Assembly: GCA_963837285.1 (NCBI GenBank)
Contig: CAWIMS010000003.1
Location: 620,001 to 684,000, forward strand
Source: Planosporangium sp963837285
Lineage (GTDB): Bacteria > Actinomycetota > Actinomycetes > Mycobacteriales > Micromonosporaceae
DNA: 64,000 nt
Direction: 5' to 3'
The notes under the pieces were generated by a model. The model was not told the DNA's origin. It searched no databases and saw only the letters and a list, made by a program, of their open reading frames with translations. Made by a program: the position numbers and the translations under genes. This document shows, piece after piece, positions 9,386 through 16,192 of the stretch. Every line of letters starts with the position of its first letter. The first letter of the stretch is position 1.

Positions 9386-9745
9386 TCAGGGGGCGATGAC
9401 CAGTGTGGTGATCAGTTGGCCGGCGAGTGTGAACCGGTAGCGGAGGTCGACGACGTTGCCGGGGAAGTTGCCTTCGAGTCGGTTGCGGATCAGCCATGTG
9501 TCGTGGTTGATGGCTTCTGCGCTGAGGAGGGTGCGGGTGTAGCGGTATTCGGTGGTGGTTTTGGTGAGCCAGTCGCGGATCTCGCTGGTGCCGTGGTATT
9601 CGTGGCCTTCGTCGGTGATGGTCGCGTCGGCGGCGAATGTGGACAGCGCCGTGGTGATGTCATGGCGGTCGTGGGCGCCTTGGTAGGTCCGGATGATGTC
9701 AGGAATTGTGATGCCGTCGTACGCTGCGTTGGCGGTGTCGTTCAT
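9386..9745 (-). CDS. SnoaL-like/NTF2-fold protein
   Basis: A 119-residue protein of the NTF2-like fold: an N-terminal helix (IIRTYQGAHDRHDITTALS), FAADATITDEGHEYHG and a DWL helix, then antiparallel strands ending VVDLRYRFTLAGQLITTLVI. This superfamily covers polyketide cyclases, isomerases and non-catalytic proteins; the reaction is not assignable. The ATG at 9745 follows GGAGG by seven bases. An SDR remnant lies immediately upstream on the same strand, so the gene probably belonged to a small oxidoreductase operon that has decayed. Confidence 0.78.
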   Translation of the reverse strand: MNDTANAAYDGITIPDIIRTYQGAHDRHDITTALSTFAADATITDEGHEYHGTSEIRDWLTKTTTEYRYTRTLLSAEAINHDTWLIRNRLEGNFPGNVVDLRYRFTLAGQLITTLVIAP

Positions 9746-9783
9746 CTGCGGAGCCTCCGGTTTCGGGTGGTGGATGGCGCGGG

Positions 9784-9945
9784 TCAGGTGGTGAGTGCGG
9801 CCTTCGCTGCGGCGTAGGCGAGGGTGCCGTTGTTGAGCGGCATCTTGCGCTGGATCGAGGAGATGTGCACGATCGCGCCCTGCCCGGCCTCGATCATCGC
9901 CGGCACGAGCGCCCGGTCCAGGCGGACCGCGGCGAGCAGGTTGCG
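9784..9945 (-). pseudogene. Short-chain dehydrogenase fragment
   Basis: The minus-strand frame reads NLLAAVRLDRALVPAMIEAG, then GAIVHISSIQRKMPL and LAYAAAKAALTT before a TGA at 9786. This is the central third of an SDR, including the catalytic serine strand (HISSI) and the YxxxK active site (YAAAK). The Rossmann-fold half and the C-terminal part are missing; homology stops near 9945. It is a gene relic upstream of the SnoaL-like gene. Confidence 0.7.
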
Positions 9946-10107
9946 CTGCCGGTTACATCAGCTCCCATCACGGCCGGCGGGAGGTAGCGGCCCGCCGGCC
10001 GGTTGGCGCAGGGCGGCGAGCGCGGCCCACGACGGGCCGTCGGCTCAAGCGACCGCCCATGCGCCCCTTTGCCATCGTTCAGCACCGCCGGTATGCCGGG
10101 GTGAAAG

Positions 10108-10180
10108 CACGGGTGGCAGGAGTCGAACCCACAACGCACGGTGTTGGAGACCGCTGCTCTACCGATTGAGCTACACCCGT
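10108..10180 (-). tRNA. tRNA-Trp (anticodon CCA)
   Basis: Folding by eye on the minus strand gives a perfect 7-bp acceptor stem (ACGGGTG with CACCCGT), D stem GCTC/GAGC, an anticodon loop CTCCAAC with CCA at the anticodon, a T loop TTCGACT, and discriminator G. No CCA tail is encoded. The molecule is 73 nt. It is not next to secE/nusG, where actinobacteria usually keep tRNA-Trp, so a second copy may exist. A terminator-like hairpin ends four bases before its 5' end. Confidence 0.88.
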
Positions 10181-10183
10181 ACG

Positions 10184-10219
10184 AAAAAGCCGCCCTGTCC
10201 CCCGTCCCGGGTGGGCGGC
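10184..10219 (-). terminator. Intrinsic terminator after the TM2/GDPD operon
   Basis: On the minus strand GCCGCCC and GGGCGGC form a 7-bp GC stem (10213-10219 with 10189-10195) around a 17-base loop, directly followed by TTTTT (10188-10184). It lies 62 bases after the TM2 stop and four bases before the tRNA-Trp 5' end. Confidence 0.7.
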
Positions 10220-10280
10220 GTCTGGCGCGTCACCGCGCTATCTACGCCGCTGCGTGTCGATGACCGCCTGCCACACCATT

Positions 10281-10592
10281 TCAGGTCTCCTCGATCGGGA
10301 TAATGCCGTGCCGGGCCATGATCGCGGCCCGGCGGGAATGGTTGACGGCGCGTACCCGGCGGCCGATGAAGAACACGTCGAGCAGCGTCCACAGGCCGAA
10401 CCCGCCGAGGGTGAACAGCATCGCCACCGAGCGGCCCGTGTCACCGAGGTAGAAGCGGTGCCCGCCGAAGATGCCGACCACGCACCACAACCCGTACGCC
10501 ACCCGGGAATCCTTCTTGACCGACTCGTACTCGGCCTCGGCGCGGAGTACCCGAAGCTTCTCCCACTCCGCGAGGGAGTCAACCGAGCTCAT
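10281..10592 (-). CDS. TM2 domain-containing membrane protein
   Basis: A 103-residue protein with a charged N-terminal helix (about 5-30) followed by a TM2 domain: two hydrophobic segments around the motif GIFGGHRFYLG, then TLGGFGLWTLLDVFFIGRRV. TM2 proteins are small integral membrane proteins; no reaction is known. Its ATG lies inside the last codons of the upstream GDPD gene (14-base overlap), so the two are co-transcribed. No good ribosome binding site is visible, consistent with translational coupling. Confidence 0.85.
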   Translation of the reverse strand: MSSVDSLAEWEKLRVLRAEAEYESVKKDSRVAYGLWCVVGIFGGHRFYLGDTGRSVAMLFTLGGFGLWTLLDVFFIGRRVRAVNHSRRAAIMARHGIIPIEET

Positions 10593-11277
10593 CGGCGTAA
10601 CGATAGCCGTCGCGATGGGCGACGATCCGCCGCAACAGGTCGAGGTTTCGACTGATCACGCCATTCACCCCGTACCGGCGCATCCGGTCGAAGGTCGCTC
10701 TGGTCTCCACCGGCCAGGCCATCACCACCGTGACGTACCGGTGCAGTTCGGCGACGATCGCCGGGGTCAGCAGCCGCCAGTGGATCGAGACGCCGAACGC
10801 GGGAGAATGACGCACCCGGGTCCGCAGGCGTGCCAGTTGCAGCCCGGTGGCTGCTGAGAAGACCCGCCGGACGTGCGGATCGCCGTCGAACGCGTCCAGC
10901 ATCCGCCACTGCTTGGTACAGACCGCCAGCGGCACACCCGGCACGGCCCCACGCAGGAGCGCCGCGACCCGGGGCGCCACCGCGAGGCTCGGACCCTTGA
11001 GGTCGAGCATCAGCCTCGGGTCACCCTGTGTCTCGGCGAGCACGTCGGCGAGGACCGGCAGGGCGAGGTTGCGCCGCAGGTCCAGCTCACACCACCGCTC
11101 CCAGTACAGGTGCGGCCCGAGCGCCTTGCGGTGCCGTACCTCCAGCGCATCGCGGAACAGGTGGATGTCGGCCTCGACGAGATCGACTCCCAGGTCCAGG
11201 GCGGCGCGTAGATCAACCAGGCTGTTGCCGCCGCGGTGGGCGATGGCAAGAATCGGTCGGTCGGTCACCACAGCCAC
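10579..11277 (-). CDS. Glycerophosphodiester phosphodiesterase family protein
   Basis: A 232-residue TIM-barrel GDPD. The N-terminal catalytic HRG (AIAHRGGNSL) is present, followed by VDLVEADIHLFRDALEVRH, which carries the metal-binding E-x-D pair and a catalytic histidine; MLDLKG and the C-terminal GVNGVISRN match strands of the barrel. Such enzymes hydrolyse glycerophosphodiesters to glycerol-3-phosphate and an alcohol. There is no signal peptide. The start could be any of GTG 11277, 11271 or 11268. It overlaps the TM2 gene downstream. A second GDPD of a different type lies at 32.6 kb. Confidence 0.8.
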   Translation of the reverse strand: MAVVTDRPILAIAHRGGNSLVDLRAALDLGVDLVEADIHLFRDALEVRHRKALGPHLYWERWCELDLRRNLALPVLADVLAETQGDPRLMLDLKGPSLAVAPRVAALLRGAVPGVPLAVCTKQWRMLDAFDGDPHVRRVFSAATGLQLARLRTRVRHSPAFGVSIHWRLLTPAIVAELHRYVTVVMAWPVETRATFDRMRRYGVNGVISRNLDLLRRIVAHRDGYRYADELG

Positions 11278-11444
11278 ACGGTAGCGACGGCAGAAGCCTG
11301 ACCGGATGCAAAACCCGTGACAGGAAACAAGGTTCGCCTATTGGTCGGCTCGACGTCACCGGCACGGTGGTTACGACACGTGTGGGTACAGCCACCCTCC
11401 CGGTCTTGGTTTCTCGTGGGCACCCGATATGTTGAGTACCCGTC

Positions 11445-12326
11445 ATGACGTACGGTTTTGTTTTCGCGTTCGTCGCTGCCGCGTGCAGCGCGACGGCGGC
11501 GATTCTCCAGTCCATCGGTGCCCGCCGGATCGCGGCCGCGGGTCAGATCGACGTCCGGCTGTTGTGGCGGCTGACCCGGTGTGGCCCGTACGCGGCCGGC
11601 CTCGCCTTGGACGGTGCCTCGTCGGGGCTGACCTTCGCCGCCCTGAAGAGCGTGCCGCTGTTCGCGGTTCAGGCCGTGATCTCGTCCAACCTGAGCATCA
11701 TCGCGCTGCTGACCACCATCGTTCTCCGGGTCCGGCTGGCCGGCCGGGACTGGGCGGCGGTCGCCGCGGTGGCCAGCGGCCTGCTGATGCTCGTCGTGGC
11801 GGCGCACCCGGGCCGGTCGGCACCCTCCGGTGAGGCGATCAGCTGGGGGTTGCTGGGCGCGGTCGTGGGGCTGTGGACGCTGGCACACCTGACCGTGCCG
11901 CGGCTGCGCAGCCCGGTCCTGCCGGGTCTGCTGGCCGGGCTCACCTTCGGCGCCGCCGCCACCGCCGCCCGGGTGGTCGGCCGCGACCTGTCGGTGCACG
12001 CCCTGCTCACCAGCCCCGCCTTGTACGCCCTCCTGCTCGCCGGGCTCGGTGGCACGCTGCTGTACGCGACCGCCCTCCAGCGCGGCTCGGTGACCGTCAC
12101 CTCGGCGATGACCATCGTCGGACAGACTCTCGCCCCGGCGCTCGCGGGCCTGCTGCTGCTCGGCGACGGAGTGCGTCCCGGCCTGGTCCCGCTCGCCGTG
12201 GCCGGGTTCACGCTGTCGGTGGCTGGCGCGGTCAGCCTCGCCCGGCACGCGCATCCGGCGCCACGCCCGACGGCGCCGCACCCGACCGCGGCCCCCGCGA
12301 ACGCGGCCCCGGAGCCTGCCGGCTAG
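11445..12326 (+). CDS. DMT/EamA-like integral membrane protein
   Basis: A 293-residue protein with nine to ten hydrophobic segments arranged as two repeats, the pattern of the drug/metabolite transporter superfamily (SSGLTFAALKSVPLFAVQAV and GSVTVTSAMTIVGQTLAPAL are typical DMT stretches). It probably exports or senses a small molecule; the substrate is unknown. The C-terminal tail is a Pro/Ala-rich cytoplasmic segment. It is transcribed alone, divergently from the GDPD gene. The long open frame on the opposite strand is an artefact of codon bias. Confidence 0.75.
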   Translation: MTYGFVFAFVAAACSATAAILQSIGARRIAAAGQIDVRLLWRLTRCGPYAAGLALDGASSGLTFAALKSVPLFAVQAVISSNLSIIALLTTIVLRVRLAGRDWAAVAAVASGLLMLVVAAHPGRSAPSGEAISWGLLGAVVGLWTLAHLTVPRLRSPVLPGLLAGLTFGAAATAARVVGRDLSVHALLTSPALYALLLAGLGGTLLYATALQRGSVTVTSAMTIVGQTLAPALAGLLLLGDGVRPGLVPLAVAGFTLSVAGAVSLARHAHPAPRPTAPHPTAAPANAAPEPAG

Positions 12327-12549
12327 CCGGTGTCGCTTCCCGCCCTCCAGAGAGACACCACGTGGGTGGCCGGTGGCTTTTTCGCGGCTGGCGGATCGGG
12401 AAGCATTGAGTGTCGTCTTCAGGTAGCGAAACGCCCGGTGACTCCGTGGTTAACGTTCATGTCCGGGCCGGTACCGGAGAGGTCGCGCCCCGATCGGTCT
12501 GACCTATGCTCGGCGGATCTACCCGTCCGATGCGGAGGCCCTGGCACCG

Positions 12550-13698
12550 ATGAGCCGCCGCGCACGCCATGCGCTGTCCGTCGCCGTCGCTGTTGGGCTC
12601 GTCGCGACCGGATGTTCGGCACCGCCCGACCCGCACCACATCGCGCTCACGGTGTCCCGGGGCGGGTGCGGGCAGTCGTGGCGGCCGCCGCCCGGCGGTG
12701 GCACCGTGACGTTCACGATCCGCAACGCCGACATCGTGACGACCGACGTCGACCTCGTCGACCCGTCCACCGGCGCGGTGTACGCCGAGGTCGAGGGGCT
12801 GGGGCCGAACACCAGCCGGCCGCTGCGGGTACCGCTCGGGCGGGGTGCGTACGCGTTCCGGTGTGTACCGGAGGACGACAACGCGGTGATCGGCCCGGCG
12901 GTACGGGTCACGACCGGCTCACCTGCCGCGGCGGTCCGGCCGGTGACCGGGCTCGATCTGTTCGACACGGTCAACCGGTACCGGGACTACGTCACCGCGG
13001 GGCTGGCCACGCTCGCCGGCCAGGTGGACGCCCTGCGCTCGGCGCTGCACCGCGGTCTGTGGCGCCTGCCGCCGTCCTCGGTCGCCAAGATCGGCCAGAC
13101 CGACCGGGCCAACCACGAGTACGACCTGACCGACTTCGACGCCAGCCTCAAGGCCGGCAACCTCCCGGCGGTCAGCTTCGTGAAGGCCAGCGAGTACCAG
13201 GACGGCCACGCGGCGTACTCCGACCCGCTCGACGAGCAGCACTTCCTGGTCGACACGATCAACAAGTTGCAGAAGTCGCGGGACTGGGCGTCGACCGCGG
13301 TCGTCGTCGCGTACGACGACTCGGACGGCTGGTACGACCACGTCACGCCGAAGATCCTCAACGGCTCGACCGACGCCGCGCACGACGACCCGACGCTGTG
13401 CGGCCCGTCGAACGCGCCGAAGGCGGCCGGTGGCTACCTCGACCGGTGCGGCCCCGGCCCGCGGCTGCCGCTGCTCGTGATCAGTCCGTACGCCAAGTCG
13501 AACTTCGTCGACCACTCCCGTACCGAGCAGACCTCGATCCTGAAGTTCGTTGAGGACAACTGGCGCACCGGGCGGGTCGGTGACCACGCCTTCGACACCC
13601 GGGCGGGCTCGCTGGACGGCATGTTCGACTTCTGGCACCACCCCGATACCCGGCCGGTCCTTCTCGACCCGGCCACGGGCGGTGTCGTCACCCACTGA
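12550..13698 (+). CDS. Chimeric lipoprotein: EfeO-like N-terminus fused to phospholipase C C-terminus
   Basis: A 382-residue protein built of two unrelated parts. Residues 1-166 are a lipoprotein signal (lipobox ending at C22), an EfeO-type cupredoxin domain (TVTFTIRNADIVTTDVDLVD, ending AYAFRCVPEDD) and the first helix of an imelysin domain (NRYRDYVTAGLATLAGQVDA). From about 175 it becomes the second half of a PF04185 phosphoesterase/phospholipase C (NLPAVSFVKASEYQDGHAAY, IAYDDSDGWYDH-type motif, SPYAKSNFVDH). The first half of the phosphoesterase, with part of the metal site, and the imelysin domain are missing. The likeliest origin is a deletion joining two genes in frame, so activity is doubtful. 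Confidence 0.75.
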   Translation: MSRRARHALSVAVAVGLVATGCSAPPDPHHIALTVSRGGCGQSWRPPPGGGTVTFTIRNADIVTTDVDLVDPSTGAVYAEVEGLGPNTSRPLRVPLGRGAYAFRCVPEDDNAVIGPAVRVTTGSPAAAVRPVTGLDLFDTVNRYRDYVTAGLATLAGQVDALRSALHRGLWRLPPSSVAKIGQTDRANHEYDLTDFDASLKAGNLPAVSFVKASEYQDGHAAYSDPLDEQHFLVDTINKLQKSRDWASTAVVVAYDDSDGWYDHVTPKILNGSTDAAHDDPTLCGPSNAPKAAGGYLDRCGPGPRLPLLVISPYAKSNFVDHSRTEQTSILKFVEDNWRTGRVGDHAFDTRAGSLDGMFDFWHHPDTRPVLLDPATGGVVTH

Positions 13699-13706
13699 CA
13701 CCCGTA

Positions 13707-13751
13707 ACCGATGGCCCGGCGCGTCCCACGACGACGCGCCGGGCCATCGGT
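13707..13751. terminator. Long GC-rich hairpin between convergent genes
   Basis: A perfect 19-bp inverted repeat (13707-13725 with 13733-13751) around a 7-base loop lies nine bases after the phosphoesterase stop and ends just before the stop of the convergent small gene. It lacks a T run, as is common in high-GC actinomycetes. It probably works in both directions. Confidence 0.75.
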
Positions 13752-13752
13752 G

Positions 13753-13986
13753 TCAGCTGTCCGGGCACCCGGGCGGCCACGATGCCGGCCGGTTCACCGT
13801 TGCCCGGCGCAGCAGCTGTCCGGCGAGCCGGACCAGCCGCCGCAGGCGCAGCCGGTAGGCACCCTCGCTACGCTCGCGGACGCGCGCCGGACGGTGTTGG
13901 TGGCCGACCGACCCGAGCCACAGGGCGGTAGGGGTGCCCGGCCGGATCGCCGAGCCGGCAAGGAGGGTGCGGAGTTCGTCGTTCAT
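13753..13986 (-). CDS. Small Arg-rich hypothetical protein
   Basis: A 77-residue frame starting MNDELRTLLAGSAIRPG, with a basic middle (AYRLRLRRLVRLAGQLLRRA). It has no recognised domain and no clear ribosome binding site. Support comes from context: a long bidirectional hairpin separates its stop from the convergent phosphoesterase gene, as expected for two real genes, and it is divergent from the MocR gene. It could still be a chance frame. Confidence 0.35.
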   Translation of the reverse strand: MNDELRTLLAGSAIRPGTPTALWLGSVGHQHRPARVRERSEGAYRLRLRRLVRLAGQLLRRATVNRPASWPPGCPDS

Positions 13987-14063
13987 GTGGTCGACGGTAT
14001 TGACGGCCGAGGACCGTCCCCGGTCCGATCGGCGGCCGTGACCGCAGACCAATCCGCCGCCCG

Positions 14064-15566
14064 GTGCCGACCCGGGACGCGCCGAACTACCATCCGCTTG
14101 TGGTGACACCGCGGACCGATCTGGCCTGGGAGGCGCTGTTCGACCTGAGCGCGGCCGGCCGCGGACCGTTGCACGTGCGGTTGACCACGGCGATCCGCTC
14201 GGCGATCCGGGCGGGCCGGCTGCCACTCGGCGCGGCCCTGCCGCCCAGCCGGGCGCTCGCCGACGAGCTCGGCGTCTCCCGGTGGACGGTCACCCAGGCG
14301 TACAGCCAGCTCGTCACCGAGGGCTACCTGCTCGCCCGGACCGGCTCGGCGACCCGGGTGCACTGGTCACCGGAGCCGGACGACAGGCCGGCCGGCCAGC
14401 CGGACCACCCGCCCCCGCCGCCGGCCCGCTACGACATGGACCCGTGCCGGTCGGACCTGCGCGCCTTCCCGCGCCGCAAATGGGTGCAAGCGGTCCGGGT
14501 GGCCGCCGAGACCGTACCGTTCCAGCAGCTCAGCTACTCCGACCCGGGCGGCGACGGGCGGCTGCGCGGGCTGATCGCCGAGCACCTCAACCGCAGCCGG
14601 GGTGCCGCGGCGAAGGCGGCGACGGTGTCCGTCTTCTCCGGCGCCGGCCAGGCCATGCTCCAGGTCGCGCGGGCCCTGCGCGCCGCCGGGTACACCGCGA
14701 TGGGGGTGGAGGAACCCGGGTCGGAACGGCTCTGGCAGGCGGCCCGCACCGGAGGTCTGTCCCTGGTCGGCCTGCCGATCGACGACGACGGGCTGGTGGT
14801 CGACGCGCTGGACGCCCACCCGGACCTGCGGGTGGTGTGCGTCGGCCCGGCCCACCAGGCCGCGACCGGTTGCGTGCTGGCCCCGCACCGCCGCGCCGCC
14901 CTGCTGGCCTGGGCCCGCCGCGTCGACGGCCTCGTCGTCGAGGACGACTACGACGCCGAGTTCAGTTACGTCGGCCCGGCCCCAGCCGTCATGCAGGGCA
15001 CCGACCCGCAGCGGGTGGTGCTGCTCGGCTCGATGAGCAAGTCCCTGGGTCCGAGCGTCGGCATCGGTTGGGTGGTGACGCCGGGACGCTGGGTGGATGC
15101 CGTCCGGTCCTCCCACGAGGTGGCGTTGCTGCCGCCCGTACTCAACCAGGTGGCGTTGGCGCACTTCATGGCCTCCGGCGGCTACGACCGCCACCTGCGG
15201 GCGTCCCGGCTGCGGTTGAAGGCCCGCCGGTCAAGGCTCGTGGCCGCCCTCGAACATCTCCTGCCCGACTGCCGGATCCGGGGCGTCGACGGCGGGCTGC
15301 ACCTGCTGCTCGACCTACCCGCCGGAACGGACGCCGCGGCGGTCGTCGCCGAGGCGCTACGCCGCGACCTTCAGGTGTACAACCTCGACAACATGCGCTT
15401 CCACCCGGACCCGCGGGCCCCGGCGCTGCTGATCGGCTACAGCAACCTCACCGATTCGATGGTGGAGGAGGCCGTCGAGGTGCTCGCCGCGGTGATCCGC
15501 GCGGTCGCGCGTGCCGGGACGATCCCCACCGGCCGTCAGGACGCGTCGCGGCGTAGCCGCAGGTAG
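14064..15566 (+). CDS. MocR/PdxR-family transcriptional regulator (GntR HTH + aminotransferase fold)
   Basis: A 500-residue fusion. The winged helix at about 30-100 (GAALPPSRALADELGVSRWT) is GntR type; from about 125 a fold-type-I aminotransferase domain follows, with the aspartate region VVEDDYDAEFSY and the PLP-binding lysine in LGSMSKSLGPSVGIGW. MocR regulators bind PLP and usually control vitamin B6, GABA or amino acid genes. The open frame starts at GTG 14064, but GTG 14100 or 14103 just before the domain are equally possible. No B6 or transport gene is adjacent, so its target is unknown. Its 3' end overlaps the convergent LuxR-type gene by 31 bases. Confidence 0.87.
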   Translation: MPTRDAPNYHPLVVTPRTDLAWEALFDLSAAGRGPLHVRLTTAIRSAIRAGRLPLGAALPPSRALADELGVSRWTVTQAYSQLVTEGYLLARTGSATRVHWSPEPDDRPAGQPDHPPPPPARYDMDPCRSDLRAFPRRKWVQAVRVAAETVPFQQLSYSDPGGDGRLRGLIAEHLNRSRGAAAKAATVSVFSGAGQAMLQVARALRAAGYTAMGVEEPGSERLWQAARTGGLSLVGLPIDDDGLVVDALDAHPDLRVVCVGPAHQAATGCVLAPHRRAALLAWARRVDGLVVEDDYDAEFSYVGPAPAVMQGTDPQRVVLLGSMSKSLGPSVGIGWVVTPGRWVDAVRSSHEVALLPPVLNQVALAHFMASGGYDRHLRASRLRLKARRSRLVAALEHLLPDCRIRGVDGGLHLLLDLPAGTDAAAVVAEALRRDLQVYNLDNMRFHPDPRAPALLIGYSNLTDSMVEEAVEVLAAVIRAVARAGTIPTGRQDASRRSRR

Positions 15567-16192
15567 GCGAGCACTGCTTCGCGGGTACTGCGTACTCCCA
15601 GCGCCTGCCGGGCCTCGGCGATCCGCCGGTTCGCGGTGCGCAGCGACAGGAACTCGGCCTGCGCGGCGGCCGCGATCGTCTCGCCCTTCGCCAGCCGCTC
15701 CAGCAGCGCCCGCTGCTCGGGCGCCAACGGGGTACCCGCGCCGTGGTCACCGCCGCCCGCCGGGCCGGCCGCCGCCCCCGCGCCAGCACCCGATCCCGTG
15801 CCGGATCCGTGCTGCCCGGACCCGTGCTGCCCGGACCCCTGCGGCCCGGCTCCCGAGCCGGCTCCCGCGACCGCCACCGGGGCGTCCGGGTCGGTGCTCA
15901 CCGGCCCGATCCGCTCCAGGTCGGCGAGCAGCGCCCGGCCGACCTCCGCGCGGACATCGGCGATGGCGATCACCCCGGCTCCCCGGGCGGCCGCGAGCAA
16001 CGCCAGCTCGGCGGTGTCGACATCGGGCACCCGCCCGAACAGGACCAGCCGGCTGCTCGTCACGTCCCAGCTCGACTCCGGCAGGGCGAACCCCTCCCGG
16101 GTCTGCCACCCCGACCGGGCCAGGCGGCGCAGCACCGCGGTCGCGTCGACCGAGGACGCCAGCACGTACCGCGGAGCCGGATCATCACTCAC
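15536..16192 (-). CDS. LuxR-type HTH protein with low-complexity linker
   Basis: A 218-residue protein in three parts: an N-terminal domain of unknown type (about 1-100), a Gly/Ser/Ala linker (about 108-150) with the repeated unit GSGQH, and a C-terminal LuxR-like helix-turn-helix (LAPEQRALLERLAKGETIAA, then LSLRTANRRIAEARQALG). The N-terminal domain lacks a visible phospho-acceptor motif. Its GTG start overlaps the end of the large LuxR gene by eight bases, so both are made from one transcript. It may act with or modulate that regulator. Confidence 0.7.
   Translation of the reverse strand: MSDDPAPRYVLASSVDATAVLRRLARSGWQTREGFALPESSWDVTSSRLVLFGRVPDVDTAELALLAAARGAGVIAIADVRAEVGRALLADLERIGPVSTDPDAPVAVAGAGSGAGPQGSGQHGSGQHGSGTGSGAGAGAAAGPAGGGDHGAGTPLAPEQRALLERLAKGETIAAAAQAEFLSLRTANRRIAEARQALGVRSTREAVLAYLRLRRDAS

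Noticed and set aside
11265..12281. Long minus-strand frame opposite the DMT-like gene
   Set aside because: Composition (Arg, Gln, Gly, His) is that of a reversed third-position-GC frame; the plus-strand gene has clear membrane segments.
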